A DNA stretch of 64,000 bases from PALSA-555 sp963731625. Lineage in GTDB: Bacteria; Actinomycetota; Acidimicrobiia; IMCC26256; PALSA-555. Position 1 is the first letter of the stretch; every line of letters starts with the position of its first letter. Below are positions 39,108 through 47,640 of this stretch, in pieces. The position numbers and the translations under genes were made by a program. The stretch lies in contig CAVSWH010000004.1 in NCBI GenBank assembly GCA_963731625.1, forward strand, positions 1-64,000. Direction: 5' to 3'. The notes beneath the pieces are model-generated. The model ran no database searches. It saw only the letters and a list, made by a program, of their open reading frames with translations, and was not told the origin of the DNA.

Positions 39108-39390
39108 TCATGCGCCGCTGACGCCGACCACGTGCCCGACGAGAACGGTCCCGCCCGCGGCGGTCAGCGCGAGCTGAGGCGCCGAGGCACGCAGCGGAGA
39201 TCGGCGGAGGCGTAGCCCACCGCGGCGCCGATCGCGAGGGCCGCGACTGCACCGACGAGGACCGAGGCGAGGATCGCCGTTGAGCCGCCGAGCCAGAGCC
39301 ACGGTGGCAGCGGGAGAAGCGCACCGACGGCGAAGGCCCCGGTTTCGCTTGGAGCAGCTGCGTGCCTGCGCCTGAGTAGACACGTCTTAA
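39108..39390 (-). pseudogene. C-terminal remnant of a VIT/CCC1-type Fe/Mn transporter
   Basis: Minus strand reads APSETGAFAVGALLPLPPW, LWLGGSTAILASVLVGAVAA and LAIGAAVGYASADL. A frame change then gives ASAPQLALTAAGGTVLVG and HVVGVSGA-stop. This is the last three helices of the vacuolar iron transporter family with one frameshift; the N-terminal part is missing here. An N-terminal remnant lies at 27961. Confidence 0.65.
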
Positions 39391-39475
39391 GGCCAACGAA
39401 CCGCGCCCAGGCCGCCCCAGTTGCGGGTGACGACCGTCCGGAGCACCGTGGGCAAAATATTGCGCTCGTACGGAT

Positions 39476-40252
39476 TCAGTTCGATGCGGGCACTTTTCCT
39501 CGGCTGTAGAGGCGGCGCAGAGCCGCGACGACGCTCGGATCGAAGTGGGTACCGGCCTGCGCCTCGATCGCCGCGACTGCCTCATCCCGGACGTAGACCC
39601 AATCCCGGTAGGCCCGTCGGTGCGTGGTGGCGTCAAACACGTCCGCAACCGCCACGACCCTCCCGATTCTGGGGATGCTGTCGCCCGTAAGTCCATCGGG
39701 GTACCCGCTGCCATCCCATCGCTCGTGGTGGGACCGAACCCCGGCCGCGATCGGTTCGAAGTCCTGCGACAACGACACGAGGATCTCGCCACCGACTGCA
39801 GGGTGGCGCCGCATCTCGACCCATTCGGCCGTGGTCAATCGCCCGTTCTTGGAAAGCAGCGCGGCAGGCACTCCGAGTTTGCCGAGATCGTGGAGCCACG
39901 CCGCCCAGTACAAGGGCTTACGATCGACGTCTCGTAACTTCAGCTGCGCTCCGAGCAGACGCGCGAGCTCGCGGACGCGAACGGCGTGCTGGGCTGTGCC
40001 TCGGTGGTACTTGCTCAGAGCCCCGTTGAGGGCGTCGAGCAGATGGGGGTGTCGTCGGAGGGTGGCCTCGATCCCTGCACCACTTTGGCCGGCTGCCACC
40101 ACTGGGGTATCGGCATCGCGGCCCCGGGCACTAAGGCACCTCTTGGCCGGCCCAACCGGAGACTTGACAGTCAGAAAGCGTCGTCGAGCCGGTGCCAGGC
40201 AGCCTCCTTCGCGACGGGGCCTCGGCTCCTCGATCCGCGATCCTCTCCCCAC
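39476..40252 (-). CDS. HD-GYP domain phosphodiesterase
   Basis: 258 residues. HD-GYP signatures: HAVRVRELARLLG, AAWLHDLGKLGVPAALL (HD-x-GK), MRRHPAVGGEIL, SHHERWDGSGYPDGL (HHE-x-x-DGxGYP) and AVADVFDATTHRRAYRD. Such domains degrade cyclic di-GMP or act in signalling. The first 75 residues are low-similarity and the GTG start at 40252 is uncertain; no sensor domain is fused. Cytosolic. Confidence 0.88.
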   Translation of the reverse strand: MGRGSRIEEPRPRREGGCLAPARRRFLTVKSPVGPAKRCLSARGRDADTPVVAAGQSGAGIEATLRRHPHLLDALNGALSKYHRGTAQHAVRVRELARLLGAQLKLRDVDRKPLYWAAWLHDLGKLGVPAALLSKNGRLTTAEWVEMRRHPAVGGEILVSLSQDFEPIAAGVRSHHERWDGSGYPDGLTGDSIPRIGRVVAVADVFDATTHRRAYRDWVYVRDEAVAAIEAQAGTHFDPSVVAALRRLYSRGKVPASN

Positions 40253-40485
40253 GTGATGTCGCTGCCCACGGAGTTGATCGCGGCTCGTACGGCGCGGCCA
40301 TTCGCTCCAGGGCTCAGGTCAGGCAAGCATCCTGGAGCAGCGGCGACGAGGGGTGGGCATCCCATTCGACGTCTCAATCATGCGAGTCCATCGCGGCACA
40401 CCAAGGGCTACCGCCGAACTGCCTGACCTGGCCGCAGCCTGAAGATCCGCGTCTGGTTGGCAGCCCAGAGTCGTTTGATGCGGTG

Positions 40486-40947
40486 CTAAATCGGGGGAAT
40501 CCGGCGGCCGGAGATCTCGTTGAGCCTTATCCGAACCCAGTTGGACCGCGCGCCTTGGGCCCATGGGCGCAGCGGCCCGCGACGCAGACGCGCCACCTCC
40601 GCCGGATCGGTGATCAGGTCAGCGTGGCCTACGACCAACACGCTCCACCCCGAGTGATGGAGTGGCACGCTCTCGTCGATCTCGAAGACCACGTCAGCGC
40701 CCTCCACGACCGCGTTCAGCTTCGTGCCGCTTGCGGTACAGAACACCACTGAGTCGGCATCAACGATGTAGTTGACCGGAAGGATGATCGGTCGGCCGTC
40801 GACCACCAACCCGAGGCGGCCGACGAAGCCGTGGTGTGCGAGCAAGTCGAGACACGCAGCCCGGTCGAGGATCTCGAGACGACGGGCTTCGTCAGAACCC
40901 GGGTCGTCGTCGTCCGAAACGTTCACCGTTTTACGTTTCCCTCTCAC
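40486..40947 (-). CDS. pyridoxamine 5'-phosphate oxidase-like flavoprotein (distant paralogue)
   Basis: 153 residues: RLEILDRAACLDLLAHHGFV with GRLGLVVDGRPIILPVNYIV, then ADVVFEIDESVPLHHSGWSV and LVVGHADLITDP. Same split-barrel as the genes at 28244 and 43158 but more diverged, with an acidic N-terminal extension (SDDDDPGSDEA). GTG 40947; GTG 40926 is an alternative. Nucleotide or F420/FMN binding expected. Confidence 0.85.
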   Translation of the reverse strand: MRGKRKTVNVSDDDDPGSDEARRLEILDRAACLDLLAHHGFVGRLGLVVDGRPIILPVNYIVDADSVVFCTASGTKLNAVVEGADVVFEIDESVPLHHSGWSVLVVGHADLITDPAEVARLRRGPLRPWAQGARSNWVRIRLNEISGRRIPPI

Positions 40948-41227
40948 GTGGGTGGATCCTGCTTGATGCCCCGCGGCGGGCGTCGAGCGACCTTCACGTC
41001 GTCATCCGTCGTACAGCGGCGACCTCTTTCAGCCTAGGGCCCCGCATGGCGTGAAGTTCTCGTCGTCGCGGCGAGGCTGTCGTCACCGAGAACTGTGACG
41101 TTCGCGCAGCCCGGTTGTGGTTGCCCGGGGCACGCCGCGGTTTTGGCGGGCCTGCTACGTTCTCACCGTGTCGACGGGCACAGCAGCTGACAGCCGGCCC
41201 CGCACGCTCGTTGACGGCTAGGAGTCG

Positions 41228-41395
41228 ATGGTGGGTGGACTCGACACCATATTGGCGGCGGGTCTGAACGGCACGCCGTACTACATCCACTGGGGCTGGT
41301 TTCAGATCTCGGCCGCGAACCTGGCCGTGATCGTGTTGATGCTGCTGGTGTTTGTCCTGGCGATTGCCGTGCCGTTCCCGGGACGACGCCGATGA
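41228..41395 (+). CDS. 55-residue membrane protein, first gene of cytochrome b operon
   Basis: Reads MVGGLDTILAAGLNGTPYYI, HWGWFQISAANLAVIVLMLL, then VFVLAIAVPFPGRRR. One long hydrophobic helix follows an amphipathic aromatic start. AGGAG lies directly upstream of ATG 41228. The stop overlaps the ATG of the cytochrome b gene (ATGA), so it is translationally coupled and probably a small subunit of that complex. No family recognised. Confidence 0.75.
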   Translation: MVGGLDTILAAGLNGTPYYIHWGWFQISAANLAVIVLMLLVFVLAIAVPFPGRRR

Positions 41396-42063
41396 CCGCC
41401 ACCGCCGGGGGATCCGAGAAGCGATCGTGGACCGCGACGGTCCGTCGAGCCGGGCTCGGGGCGCTGCCGCCCGAGAAGCTGCTGCCCGACGAGCAGCCGG
41501 TGTATGTCGCCTCTTGGGTCTACGTGTTTGGGGTGCTCACCGTCGCGGCACTGATCATCGTGATCGGCTCGGGAGTCGTGCTCGCGTTGAAGGGCCCGAC
41601 GTGGTGGCACGTCTCATCGGTCGGCCTGTTCTTGAACAGCGTGCACCTCTGGAGCGTGGAGCTGCTCTTCTTCTTCATGGTCGTGCATCTTTGGGCGAAG
41701 TTCTTCATGGCGGCGTGGCGAGGGCGTCGCGCCCTGACGTGGGTGACCGGCGCGGTGGCGTTCGTGGTATCGATCGGCGCCGCGTTCACCGGCTATCTGT
41801 CGCAGCAGAACTTCGCGTCGCAATGGATCGCATCCCAGGCCAAGGACGGGCTCAACTCGGTCGGGATCGGCGCCTTCTTCAACGTGCTTGATTTCGGTCA
41901 GATGTTCACCTGGCACGTGGTCATCCTCCCGCTGGGGATCGTCGTGTTGGTCCTCGCCCATGTGTTGCTGGTCCGCAAGCACGGCGTCGTGCCACCCTTG
42001 CCAGCCCGCGACTCGCTCACGGCCCAGTCGGGCGACGCGGTGGGGGAGCGCGACGGGCGATGA
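41392..42063 (+). CDS. cytochrome b N-terminal domain (b6-type) protein
   Basis: 223 residues with four hydrophobic helices. The two heme-ligand His pairs of the cytochrome b/b6 family are visible: NSVHLWSVELLFFFMVVHLW on helix B and MFTWHVVILPLGIVVLVLAH on helix D, 14 residues apart in each case as expected. It would hold two b hemes in the membrane. Overlaps both neighbours by four bases. Usually works with a Rieske protein and cytochrome c in a bc complex, neither of which is encoded here. Confidence 0.88.
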   Translation: MTATAGGSEKRSWTATVRRAGLGALPPEKLLPDEQPVYVASWVYVFGVLTVAALIIVIGSGVVLALKGPTWWHVSSVGLFLNSVHLWSVELLFFFMVVHLWAKFFMAAWRGRRALTWVTGAVAFVVSIGAAFTGYLSQQNFASQWIASQAKDGLNSVGIGAFFNVLDFGQMFTWHVVILPLGIVVLVLAHVLLVRKHGVVPPLPARDSLTAQSGDAVGERDGR

Positions 42064-43025
42064 GTGCCAGGAAGACCCCGGCGGATGACACCTGGGTGGG
42101 CGGATATCGGTCCTATGACCTCGTCAAGGAGTTCGTCATCGCGCTGGTGGTGGTCGGGATGCTCACGGTGGCGTTCGCCGGGGTGTTCTCGTCACCGGAC
42201 AAGCGTGCCGTCACGATCGCGCAGTGGTCGCGAGCCGACCCGATCGACTTCGCCACCACCGCACTCGCAGAGCTCGACGGGACCAGCACGACCGCGACCT
42301 ACGGTCCGCCGTACAACGCCACGCCCGGCGCCGGGCAGAAGATCGGCCCCATCTCATTGCAGCAACTCGCGGGTGTCCGCATCCCCATCGACACCGCCCG
42401 CGACTTCGTCCTCGCCCCGCTCGGCAGCCTGGCATCCGACCAGCCCGCGCTCGGGCGCGCGCTGAGCGTCTACCAACAGGCCACGGACGTTCAGCGCCAA
42501 CGCTGGACCGACGCCTACGCCAAGGCGCTCACCCACGCGAAGTTCCGCAACGGTGTGCTGCTCGTGCCCCGCGGTGACTACGGCCCGGTCGGGCCGATCC
42601 TCGCCGGGTTGCTGGCCTTCGCGCGCGGCGGTGGGCTCGACGGCGCGCTGGTGACGCATTCGCAGTTCTATGCGACCGACTACACCAAGCCGCTGCTGTT
42701 CATGGCGGACAGCACCTACCTGCAAGGCCTCGCCCAGCAGGAGCACCTGCTCGGCGGCCAATGGGGGATGACGAACGAGACCGGCAACTTCCCAGGACAG
42801 AGCTGGCTGTGGCTCTACACGTTCTGGTACCAGATCGCGCCGTTCAAGACGTCCACCAACGCCGACGCGCTCATCTGGGCGATCATGGCCATCCTGACGT
42901 TGGCGCTGATCCTCGTCCCGTTCATCCCGGGGATCCGATCGATCCCGCGGCGCCTTCCCCTCTACCGCCTGATCTGGCGTGACTACTACCGCAGCGTCGA
43001 GCACCAGCCTCGGTCGCGCGTCTAG
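42060..43025 (+). CDS. membrane partner of the cytochrome b, subunit IV-like ends with large exoplasmic domain
   Basis: 321 residues. One helix near the N-terminus (EFVIALVVVGMLTVAFAGVF), then about 200 residues outside the membrane (PIDFATTALAELDGTSTTAT, QFYATDYTKPLLFMADSTYL). It ends with a helix and loop (ALIWAIMAILTLALILVPFI then PGIRSIPRRLPLYRLIWRDY) that resembles the last helix of cytochrome b C-terminal domains. No heme-binding CxxCH is present. I infer a stable complex with the upstream cytochrome b from the overlap; role unknown. Confidence 0.75.
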   Translation: MSARKTPADDTWVGGYRSYDLVKEFVIALVVVGMLTVAFAGVFSSPDKRAVTIAQWSRADPIDFATTALAELDGTSTTATYGPPYNATPGAGQKIGPISLQQLAGVRIPIDTARDFVLAPLGSLASDQPALGRALSVYQQATDVQRQRWTDAYAKALTHAKFRNGVLLVPRGDYGPVGPILAGLLAFARGGGLDGALVTHSQFYATDYTKPLLFMADSTYLQGLAQQEHLLGGQWGMTNETGNFPGQSWLWLYTFWYQIAPFKTSTNADALIWAIMAILTLALILVPFIPGIRSIPRRLPLYRLIWRDYYRSVEHQPRSRV

Positions 43026-43035
43026 GGCCAGGCTG

Positions 43036-43050
43036 AGGGGTCACGGCCCG
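43036..43050. promoter_or_regulatory. weak candidate DosR/OsdR-like operator
   Basis: AGGGGTCACGGCCCG, an imperfect GGGnC..GnCCC element 108-122 bases upstream of the PNPOx-like gene at 43158. Confidence 0.3.
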
Positions 43051-43157
43051 AAGTCACGAGCCGCTGGACCAGGACCGCCGCCTACCTGACGGCGGCCCGG
43101 CAACTGCTGAGTCGAGGCGATGGCGCTACCGTGACGCGCCAGACGAGACGAGGTCAG

Positions 43158-43601
43158 ATGCCCGACGCTTGGCTCGACGAACTCAGTTTCGACGAGTGTC
43201 TGTCGCTGCTTCGTGCCGGCCAGTTCGGCCGCATCGCATTCATGGCGAACGACTTTCCTGCCGTCTTTCCCGTGAACTACCGCCTGGTGGAGACGAGCGG
43301 CCGAACCTGGGTTGCCGTGCGCACGCGGCCGGGCAACATCATCGACCGGGCGCCGATGCACGTTGCCTTTCAACTCGACGGGGTCGACCACTTCAAACAA
43401 CGAGGCTGGTCGATTCTCGTACGCGGAACGCTGCACCATGTCGATCCCGACGCGGCCGACTTTCGTGAACGCTTCGACCCGCACCCGTGGGTCCTTGCTG
43501 AACGCGACGCCTGGTTGATCGTTGAGCCCTTCGCCATCACGGGGCGTCGTCTCCACGCGGCCGAGCCCGAGTGGGCCTTCCACGCCGAGGGCTACCTGTA
43601 G
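43158..43601 (+). CDS. pyridoxamine 5'-phosphate oxidase-like flavoprotein
   Basis: 147 residues, the same length and frame as the gene at 28244: LSFDECLSLLRAGQFGRIAF, AVFPVNYRLVETSGRTWVAV, RTRPGNIIDRAPMHVAFQLD, FDPHPWVLAERDAWL. ATG 43158 with GAGG upstream. Flavin or F420 cofactor expected. The two genes are recent paralogues 15 kb apart on the same strand. Confidence 0.88.
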   Translation: MPDAWLDELSFDECLSLLRAGQFGRIAFMANDFPAVFPVNYRLVETSGRTWVAVRTRPGNIIDRAPMHVAFQLDGVDHFKQRGWSILVRGTLHHVDPDAADFRERFDPHPWVLAERDAWLIVEPFAITGRRLHAAEPEWAFHAEGYL

Positions 43602-43731
43602 AGAGGATCGCCGCCGCGCGAGCCCGCGGTGCATGTCTCGGTGGCCGTGCTCATAGCTCAGGCGGTATCGCAGCGCTGGGTGGACGACCGCGGGAGAGCC
43701 AGCACCGACGTCGTCACCAACGACGCGCAGC

Positions 43732-44826
43732 TCACGCGGCGAGCACGCCGTGGGTGTGGCGAGCGATCATGACATCCTCGTCGGTCTCGATCGTGCGGAC
43801 CGTGACCAGGCCACCGCGCCGGCTGATGATTGGTGCGTCCATGGTGTTGGCGACCTCGTCGAGAGCGATTCCGAGGTGCTCAAGACCCTGGCAGGACTCG
43901 GCACGGACCGCGGCGGCATGAGCGCCGATGCCCCCGGTGAACACCACGGTATCCAGACCGCCGAGGAGGGCCGCGTACGCCCCGATCTGCATCCGGATCC
44001 GGGTGCAGAAGACATCGATGGCGAACGCGGCGCGCTCGTCGCCATGCGCGCGATGCGAGAGCAGGGTCTGCATGTCGGTGCTGAGGCCGGACAGCCCGAG
44101 GAGTCCCGACTCCGCGTCGACGAGCTGTTCCATCCGCTGCGGGTCGTAGCCGAGCTCGCGCGCTGCGTAGACGAGCACGCCGGGGTCGAGGTCACCGCTG
44201 CGGCTGCTCATGACGATGCCCCCGGTTGGGGTGAAGCCCATCGTGGTGTGCACCGAGCGCCCGTCACGGATGGCGGCGAGGCTGGCACCGTTGCCCAGAT
44301 GAGCGAGCACCGCCCGCCCGAGAGTGTGCGCGCCGAGCGTACCGACGACGTACTCGTAGGAGAGCCCATGGAAGCCGTAGCGGCGGACCCCGCGATCGCT
44401 CAGCGCAGCGGGGAGCGGGAGACGCCAGGCGGTCTCGGGCATGGTGCGGTGAAAGGCGGTGTCGAAGCAGGCGACCTGGGGAAGATGAGGAAATCGTTGG
44501 ATAAGGGCGTCAATGGCGTCGAGCGCCGGGGGCAGGTGGATGGGCGCGAGCGGCACGACGGCCCGCAGGTCGTCGAGGACGGCGTGGTCGATTCGCGCTG
44601 GTCGGTCGCGGTGGGGCCCGCCGTGCACGAGTCGGTGCCCGACCGCGGTGAGCTCGTCCTCTCGACCGATCGCGGCGAGCGCCGCTTCGAGCGCGTCGCG
44701 ACCTGATCCGGGCGCGCTTGCATTCGCGAGGCGTTCCTCCCGGCCGCCGACCCGATAGGCCGCACACTTGATCGAGGACGAGCCGCAGTTGACGCAGAGG
44801 ACGACGTCGTCGCGGCCGCGGGTCAT
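43732..44826 (-). CDS. ackA: acetate kinase
   Basis: 364 residues with the acetokinase family motifs: VLCVNCGSSSIKCAAYR (N-terminal phosphate loop), VGHRLVHGGP, CFDTAFHRTMPETAWRLPLP, RRYGFHGLSYEYV, LAHLGNGASLAAI, MGFTPTGGIVMSSRSGDLDP and VFTGGIGAHAAAVR. Converts acetyl phosphate and ADP to acetate and ATP. ATG 44826 overlaps the phosphoketolase stop by four bases. Slightly shorter than the usual about 400 residues, but all motifs are present. Confidence 0.95.
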   Translation of the reverse strand: MTRGRDDVVLCVNCGSSSIKCAAYRVGGREERLANASAPGSGRDALEAALAAIGREDELTAVGHRLVHGGPHRDRPARIDHAVLDDLRAVVPLAPIHLPPALDAIDALIQRFPHLPQVACFDTAFHRTMPETAWRLPLPAALSDRGVRRYGFHGLSYEYVVGTLGAHTLGRAVLAHLGNGASLAAIRDGRSVHTTMGFTPTGGIVMSSRSGDLDPGVLVYAARELGYDPQRMEQLVDAESGLLGLSGLSTDMQTLLSHRAHGDERAAFAIDVFCTRIRMQIGAYAALLGGLDTVVFTGGIGAHAAAVRAESCQGLEHLGIALDEVANTMDAPIISRRGGLVTVRTIETDEDVMIARHTHGVLAA

Positions 44827-47180
44827 GGGCCGGACCAGCGCCAATCGCGGATCTCGGGTAGGTCTTCGAAGTGTTCGACGATGTAGCCGCGGTGCCGTTT
44901 GAGTTGCGCGTTGCAGTATGAGACGAGGCTCTCCGCGCCGGCTGGGCTTCGACGGGCCCGTCGGAGCGCCTCCAGGCAGAGGTGGTAACGGCTGGTCGCG
45001 TTGCGCACCACCATGTCGAACGGCGTGGTCGTGGTGCCTTCCTCTTGATACCCGCGGACGTGGAAACGGGCGGCGTTGGGTCGGCCGTGGAGCGCGTGGT
45101 GCACGGCGCTGGGGTAGCCGTGGAAGGCGAAGACGACGTCGCGATCGAGGGTGAAGAGGTCCAGGAAGCGGTCGTCGTCCATCCCGTGGGGGTGCGCGCT
45201 GGGTGAGAAGAGCGCCATGAGGTCCATCACGTTGACGACCCGCACCGCGAGATCGGGGACGTGCTCGCGGAGGAGGTCGGCGGCGGCGAGCAACTCGAGG
45301 GTCACGATGTCGCCAGCCGAGGCGAGGACCACGTCGGGGTCGTCGGAGGCCGCGGGTGAGCCAGCCCACGGCCAGACTGACGCGCCGTGGAGGCAGTGCT
45401 GGCGCGCTGTATCCATGTCGAGCCATTGCGGCTGGGGTTGCTTGTCGATGACGATCAGGTTCACGCAGTCGCGGCCGCGCAGGCAGTGATCGGCGACTGA
45501 GAGGAGGCAGTTGGCGTCGGGTGGCAGGTAGATGCGGGCGACGTTGCCCCGCTTGGTGAGCACGGTGTCGATGAGGCCGGGTCCTTGGTGGCTGAAGCCG
45601 TTGTGATCGTTGCGCCAGCAGGTGGAGGTCAACAGCACGTTCAGTGACGCGACGGGTTCGCGCCAGGAGAGGTCCGCTGCGCCTTCGAGCCATTTGGTGT
45701 GCTGAACCAGCATTGACGCCGACACCATGGCGAAGGCCTCGTAGGTGGCGAAGAGGCCGTGGCGGCCGGTGAGCAGGTAGCCCTCGAGCCAGCCCTGGCA
45801 GTTGTGCTCGCTGAGGATCTCCATGACGCGCCCGTCGGCGGCGACGTGGTCGTCGATCGGGATCGTCGGTTCGACGAGGCACCGGTTCTCGACCTCGAAG
45901 ACCGCGCCGAGCCGGTTGGAGTTCGTCTCGTCGGGGCAGAAGACCCGGAAGTTCGCGGCCGCGTCGTTGCTCGTGTAGACGTCGCGCAGCATCTTGCCCA
46001 GCTGGGCAGTCGATTCGTGGAGCTCAGCGCCGTGCCGGGTGACGGGCACGGCGTAGTTCGTGAACTCAGGGAGCACGAGCGGTCGGAGCAGTCGCCCGCC
46101 GTTGGCGTGCGGGTTCGCGCTCATCCGACGTTCACCGATCGGCGCGAGCTGGGCGAGGTCGTCGCGGAGGCGTCCATTGGCGTCGAAGAGTTCGTCGGGT
46201 CGGTACGAGCGCATCCAGGTCTCGAGCTGGGCGAGATGCTCGGGGTTCTCCCGGGGCTTCGAGATCGGGACCTGGTGGGCGCGGAAGGTGCCCTCGACGG
46301 GCTGCCCATCGACGATCTTGGGCCCGGTCCAACCCTTTGGGGTGCGCAGCACGATCGCCGGCCAGCGAGGCCGCGCACTGACGCCACGCGTGCGCGCCAG
46401 GTCCTGGATGTCCGCGATCGCGTCGAAGCAGCCATCCATCGTCGCTGCGAGGGCATGGTGGACGTCCGCGGGGTCGTCGCCCTCGACGAAGTGCGGGTCA
46501 TAGCCGTACCCGCGCAGAATCGAGCCGACACCGTCGTCGTCGGCTCGACCGAGCACGGTCGGGCCCGAGATCTTGTAGCCGTTCAGGTGCAGAATCGGCA
46601 GCACGGCGCCGTCCCGAGCCGGGTTCAAGAAGCTGATGCCCTGCCACGAACCCGAGAGCGGGCCCGTCTCCGCCTCACCGTCACCGATGACGCACGCGAC
46701 GACGAGTTCAGGGTTGTCGAAGGCGGCACCGAAGGCATGCACGAGCGCGTAGCCGAGCTCGCCCCCCTCGTGAATCGAGCCGGGCGTCGGGACGCTGACG
46801 TGGCTCGGCACACCCGACGGCGTGGAGAACTGACGGAAGAGTCGACGGATCCCCTCGGTGTTGCGCCCGATGTCCGGATAGACCTCTGAGTAGGTGCCTT
46901 CCAGGTACACGTTGGCGAGCACCGCCGGGCCGCCGTGACCGGGGCCAACGACATAGATGACGTCGCGGGCGCGCTCTCGGATGACCCGGTTCAGATGCAC
47001 ATACAGGAGGTTCAGGCCCGGGGAGGTTCCCCAGTGGCCGAGCAAGCGAGGTTTGATGTGCTCGGTTCGCAACGGCTCCTGTAGCAGCGGGTTCTCCAGT
47101 AGGTAAATCTGCCCGACGGTCAGGTAGTTCGCGGCCCGCCAGTACGCGTCCAGCGCGCCCAGGTCAGCGTCGGCGAGCAT
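44823..47180 (-). CDS. xfp: phosphoketolase (xylulose-5-P / fructose-6-P)
   Basis: 785 residues, full length for this thiamine-diphosphate enzyme. Signatures: YLTVGQIYLLENPLLQEPLR, HWGTSPGLNLLYVHLNRVIR, VYPDIGRNTEGIRRLFRQFS, HEGGELGYALVHAFGAAFD and the ThDP/Mg site VIGDGEAETGPLSGSWQG. It cleaves sugar phosphates to acetyl phosphate, which the coupled acetate kinase turns into ATP. ATG 47180. A GGGAG-TGT-CTCCC palindrome lies about 30 bases upstream. Expected in a sugar-phosphate to acetate energy pathway under stress. Confidence 0.95.
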   Translation of the reverse strand: MLADADLGALDAYWRAANYLTVGQIYLLENPLLQEPLRTEHIKPRLLGHWGTSPGLNLLYVHLNRVIRERARDVIYVVGPGHGGPAVLANVYLEGTYSEVYPDIGRNTEGIRRLFRQFSTPSGVPSHVSVPTPGSIHEGGELGYALVHAFGAAFDNPELVVACVIGDGEAETGPLSGSWQGISFLNPARDGAVLPILHLNGYKISGPTVLGRADDDGVGSILRGYGYDPHFVEGDDPADVHHALAATMDGCFDAIADIQDLARTRGVSARPRWPAIVLRTPKGWTGPKIVDGQPVEGTFRAHQVPISKPRENPEHLAQLETWMRSYRPDELFDANGRLRDDLAQLAPIGERRMSANPHANGGRLLRPLVLPEFTNYAVPVTRHGAELHESTAQLGKMLRDVYTSNDAAANFRVFCPDETNSNRLGAVFEVENRCLVEPTIPIDDHVAADGRVMEILSEHNCQGWLEGYLLTGRHGLFATYEAFAMVSASMLVQHTKWLEGAADLSWREPVASLNVLLTSTCWRNDHNGFSHQGPGLIDTVLTKRGNVARIYLPPDANCLLSVADHCLRGRDCVNLIVIDKQPQPQWLDMDTARQHCLHGASVWPWAGSPAASDDPDVVLASAGDIVTLELLAAADLLREHVPDLAVRVVNVMDLMALFSPSAHPHGMDDDRFLDLFTLDRDVVFAFHGYPSAVHHALHGRPNAARFHVRGYQEEGTTTTPFDMVVRNATSRYHLCLEALRRARRSPAGAESLVSYCNAQLKRHRGYIVEHFEDLPEIRDWRWSGP

Positions 47181-47463
47181 CCCGGGATGCTATCCAGCGG
47201 TCCCGCCGGGAGTGTCTCCCGCGCACAACGCGCTGCATCGGCCGCTCGCTAGCCGTCGATGAGATCGCGGTGTCGGAAGACGGTGAGCGCCAGACACGCG
47301 TCGAGCAGGCCGGTCCCGACCATTGATCGCGGCCGCACCAATACGGAAGGGCGCGGCGGGTATGAGCCAGCCTTGCGTACAAGTCCTGTCCCGCTTGCCG
47401 GGTGACTCACTCGACGCGGGTGAAGGACCACGCGTTGCGGATGGCACCGGCCGCCGGGGACGG
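47181..47463. other. intergenic region with possible transporter tail
   Basis: No intact gene. The minus strand at 47249-47320 reads GTGLLDACLALTVFRHRDLI-D-G-stop, which resembles the end of ABC-2 type permeases but is too short to assign. Confidence 0.35.
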
Positions 47464-47640
47464 CTAACCCGTGAAGGTTGCAGTGACGACCGCCGGGGCG
47501 AGCCCAGCGGCGAGGTTGGCGAAGTATCGGCCGTGTGCAGGGTCCAGACTGCTGCTCAGCGCGGCGGCCAATGCGTCCGGCGGCGCCGTCGGGACGCCTC
47601 GACTATTGGGGCCACATAAGTCCAGTAGGCCATCAACGGA
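47464..47640 (-). pseudogene. fragment of a secreted protein ending TATFTG
   Basis: Minus strand reads GVPTAPPDALAAALSSSLDP, AHGRYFANLAAGLAPAVVTA, TFTG-stop with coding-like codon use. It has no own start downstream of the desaturase gene, whose end it overlaps in another frame. The ending resembles the AAFTG tails at 1881 and 20491. Confidence 0.35.

Noticed and set aside
47205..47222. GGGAG-TGT-CTCCC palindrome before the phosphoketolase as a DosR site
   Set aside because: Spacing and core do not match the other candidate sites; could be a chance palindrome in GC-rich DNA.
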